Assembly: GCA_030613285.1 (NCBI GenBank)
Contig: JAUWME010000150.1
Location: forward strand, 1-6,263
Reading direction: 5' to 3'
DNA length: 6,263 nucleotides
Origin: Candidatus Zymogenus sp.
GTDB taxonomy: Bacteria > Desulfobacterota > Zymogenia > Zymogenales > Zymogenaceae
Shown here: one piece after another, positions 4,978-6,263 of the stretch
Position numbering within the stretch: position 1 is the first letter of the stretch
Layout of the letters: every line of letters begins with the position of its first letter
The notes under the pieces: generated by a model
Databases searched by the model: none
What the model was told of the DNA's origin: nothing
The model's input: only the letters and a program-made list of their open reading frames with translations
Translations under genes and position numbers: made by a program

Positions 4978-5643
4978 ATGACTGCTAAAGTAGCTAATCA
5001 AAAAATAGACATCGAAATTTGTGATGATGACGCACTTATCATCGTTGACCTCCAGCCCGACTTTATGCCGGGTGGTAATCTCCCTGTAGTTGGTGGCAAT
5101 GAAATAATAGAAGACATAAACGATCTTATCCCGCTCTTTAAGACCGTTGTGGGAACTCAAGACTGGCACCCTGAGGGGCACAAATCCTTTGCCAGTGCCC
5201 ACGACAGCAAACAACCATACGACCTCTTTGAGGCACCGGGACTGGGTCCGGTGCTCTGGCCGGATCATTGTATCCAAGGCACATTTAGTGCCGACTTCCA
5301 TCCTAATCTAAGTGTCGACGAGATAACCCTTATCCTGCGAAAGGGGATCCATCACGATATCGACAGCTACAGCGTCTTTTTGGAAAACGATAAAGAGACA
5401 GAAACCGGCCTTTCGGGATACCTAAAGTCCAGAGGGGTAAAGAGGGTCTTCATGTGCGGATTAGCGCTTGATTACTGCATCTTTTATTCAGCAATGGACG
5501 GAATCAACTTTGGCTTTGAGGTCTTTGTAATCGATAACCTGACCCGTGCGGTAGATTCTCCGCCGGGGCATCTTGAGAGGGCTCTTAGTACAATGAAAGA
5601 AATTGGGGTGAAGTTCATTGAGAAGAAAGCAATATTAGCATAA
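4978..5643 (+). CDS. pncA: Nicotinamidase (cysteine hydrolase family)
   Basis: This 221-residue isochorismatase-fold hydrolase matches PncA, which converts nicotinamide to nicotinate and ammonia in NAD salvage in the cytoplasm. The catalytic triad is visible: D24 in IIVDLQPDFMPGG, K122 in LRKG, and C167 in GLALDYC. Metal ligands correspond to D62 and H64 in TQDWHPEGHKSFAS and H97 in LWPDHCIQG. The segment DSYSVFLEN (129-137) and the closing helix region are also typical, and the length is close to the E. coli enzyme. The N terminus has about 15 residues before the first strand, slightly more than usual. The ATG is well supported by AAGGA seven bases upstream and a consensus promoter. It is a single-gene unit, divergent from the receiver gene and convergent with the transporter gene. 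No NAD-salvage partner (pncB, nadD, nadE) is present. A general amidohydrolase of the same family is a weaker alternative. Confidence 0.95.
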   Translation: MTAKVANQKIDIEICDDDALIIVDLQPDFMPGGNLPVVGGNEIIEDINDLIPLFKTVVGTQDWHPEGHKSFASAHDSKQPYDLFEAPGLGPVLWPDHCIQGTFSADFHPNLSVDEITLILRKGIHHDIDSYSVFLENDKETETGLSGYLKSRGVKRVFMCGLALDYCIFYSAMDGINFGFEVFVIDNLTRAVDSPPGHLERALSTMKEIGVKFIEKKAILA

Positions 5644-5712
5644 TGTAGATTTTAATTTGGCATACGCCTGCATCCAAAAAGAGAAGTGGGGCCGAAAAAC
5701 ACCAACAATAGT

Positions 5713-6263
5713 TTACGGCGTGATTGTATCATTACCACCCGTTGCCCTTCTTCCCCGCCACCTGACAACAACAATAGCAATGGCAATGGTGATGAGGATA
5801 TAGGCGGAGCCGATCTCAAAATAGAAGGCCCTGATGTATTGCTCGCCTGTGGCCAGGATACCCGCAACAACGGGACCGATGATAAAGCCGAGGTTTCCCC
5901 CGGTCTCCAGATAGCTTACACCCTTGCCCGGACGGTCTTTGATGGCCTCGGCTGCCAAGGATGGAAATATTGGAAATATCAGCCCCACCCCCGCACCCAT
6001 TGCCCAGAAGAGGATAAGCCATATTTTTACATTGATTGTCATCACAAGCAGTGTAAGGCAAACAAGGGCAAAAAAACTGCCTACGAAAATTAGTATTTCT
6101 TCTGGGGTTTTCCCAAAAAATTCCCTCTCTGTAAGCAAGATGGTCAGAATCATCCCGCACGAAAGGGCGCCGAAGAAGAAACCGGCATAGTACCCTGGCA
6201 TTTCGTTTTGCACCACGTAAAGGGGCATGATGAACTGGAGGCTCCCCCAGACAAACTGGAGAA
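5713..6263 (-). CDS. Major facilitator superfamily transporter, C-terminal half (partial)
   Basis: The minus-strand frame is open from the right edge to a TAA at 5713-5715. It reads LQFVWGSLQFIMPLYVVQNE at the edge, so the ATG at 6228 is internal rather than the start and the N-terminal half lies outside the window. About five hydrophobic membrane segments can be seen: GYYAGFFFGALSCGMILTIL, ILIFVGSFFALVCLTLLVM, IWLILFWAMGAGVGLIFPIF, GNLGFIIGPVVAGILA and SAYILITIAIAIVVV. Between the third and fourth is AAEAIKDRPGKGVSYLETGG, the family pattern of a charged loop (D-R-P-G-K-G) followed by a glycine-rich helix with GP. These would be the last transmembrane helices of a twelve-helix inner-membrane carrier, ending in a short basic, then polar tail. 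Substrate cannot be inferred. It converges on pncA with 69 bases between the stops; I see no convincing terminator there. Confidence 0.85.
   Translation of the reverse strand, partial: LQFVWGSLQFIMPLYVVQNEMPGYYAGFFFGALSCGMILTILLTEREFFGKTPEEILIFVGSFFALVCLTLLVMTINVKIWLILFWAMGAGVGLIFPIFPSLAAEAIKDRPGKGVSYLETGGNLGFIIGPVVAGILATGEQYIRAFYFEIGSAYILITIAIAIVVVRWRGRRATGGNDTITP

Noticed and set aside
5644..5712. Bidirectional terminator between the converging pncA and transporter genes
   Set aside because: Only very short GC stems (such as GGC-ATAC-GCC at about 5659) are visible, with no adjacent T-run on either strand, so I did not annotate one.
5686..6093. Plus-strand 135-codon frame opposite the transporter gene
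   Set aside because: It is an antisense reading of transmembrane-helix coding DNA. The minus strand gives coherent hydrophobic helices and a normal transporter end.

Overview
The window reads as a piece of a bacterial chromosome of moderate to low GC. It has Shine-Dalgarno sites, sigma70-type promoters and one intrinsic terminator. The set of genes (bifunctional mannose-1-phosphate guanylyltransferase, phosphomannomutase, remnants of GDP-mannose dehydratases, a zinc-ribbon/receiver protein) would fit an environmental Gram-negative such as a deltaproteobacterium or Nitrospirota member. That assignment is a weak inference; no marker gene is present.

Left part (1-3683). A minus-strand GDP-mannose operon starts from a near-consensus promoter at 3655-3683. 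In transcription order it holds an intact manC-type guanylyltransferase/isomerase (3609-2218), a 53-codon stub of a GDP-mannose 4,6-dehydratase (gmd) that keeps its own strong ribosome binding site (2181-2020), the C-terminal scrap of a second NDP-sugar pyrophosphorylase (about 2027-1874), an intact phosphomannomutase/phosphoglucomutase (1868-468), and the frameshifted start of a second, different gmd-like gene (459 to about 245). The left edge carries a plus-strand fragment of an IS1182-like (DUF772) transposase that runs into the end of this second remnant. The two intact enzymes still make GDP-mannose from mannose-6-phosphate (and probably from fructose-6-phosphate). Both dehydratases that would send it to GDP-fucose, GDP-rhamnose or related sugars are broken here.

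Middle part (3610-4977). About 480 bases lie between manC and the next gene. From right to left they contain short tandem repeats, a strongly strand-asymmetric stretch (almost no G on the plus strand) with a 37-base repeat recurring at a 90-base interval, a minus-strand hairpin-plus-T8 terminator, and the manC promoter. Upstream is a minus-strand gene for an unusual two-part protein: an N-terminal four-cysteine putative zinc ribbon, a low-complexity linker and a C-terminal receiver-like domain with a partly altered active site.

Right part (4868-6263). A short, very AT-rich divergent promoter region separates that gene from plus-strand pncA (nicotinamidase), which has a textbook promoter and ribosome binding site. 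Convergent with pncA is the C-terminal half of a major facilitator transporter, cut by the window edge. I found no CRISPR array, tRNA or rRNA. The most unusual features are the double gmd decay around an intact phosphomannomutase, the repeat-bearing GU-rich 3' untranslated region, and the zinc-ribbon/receiver protein.
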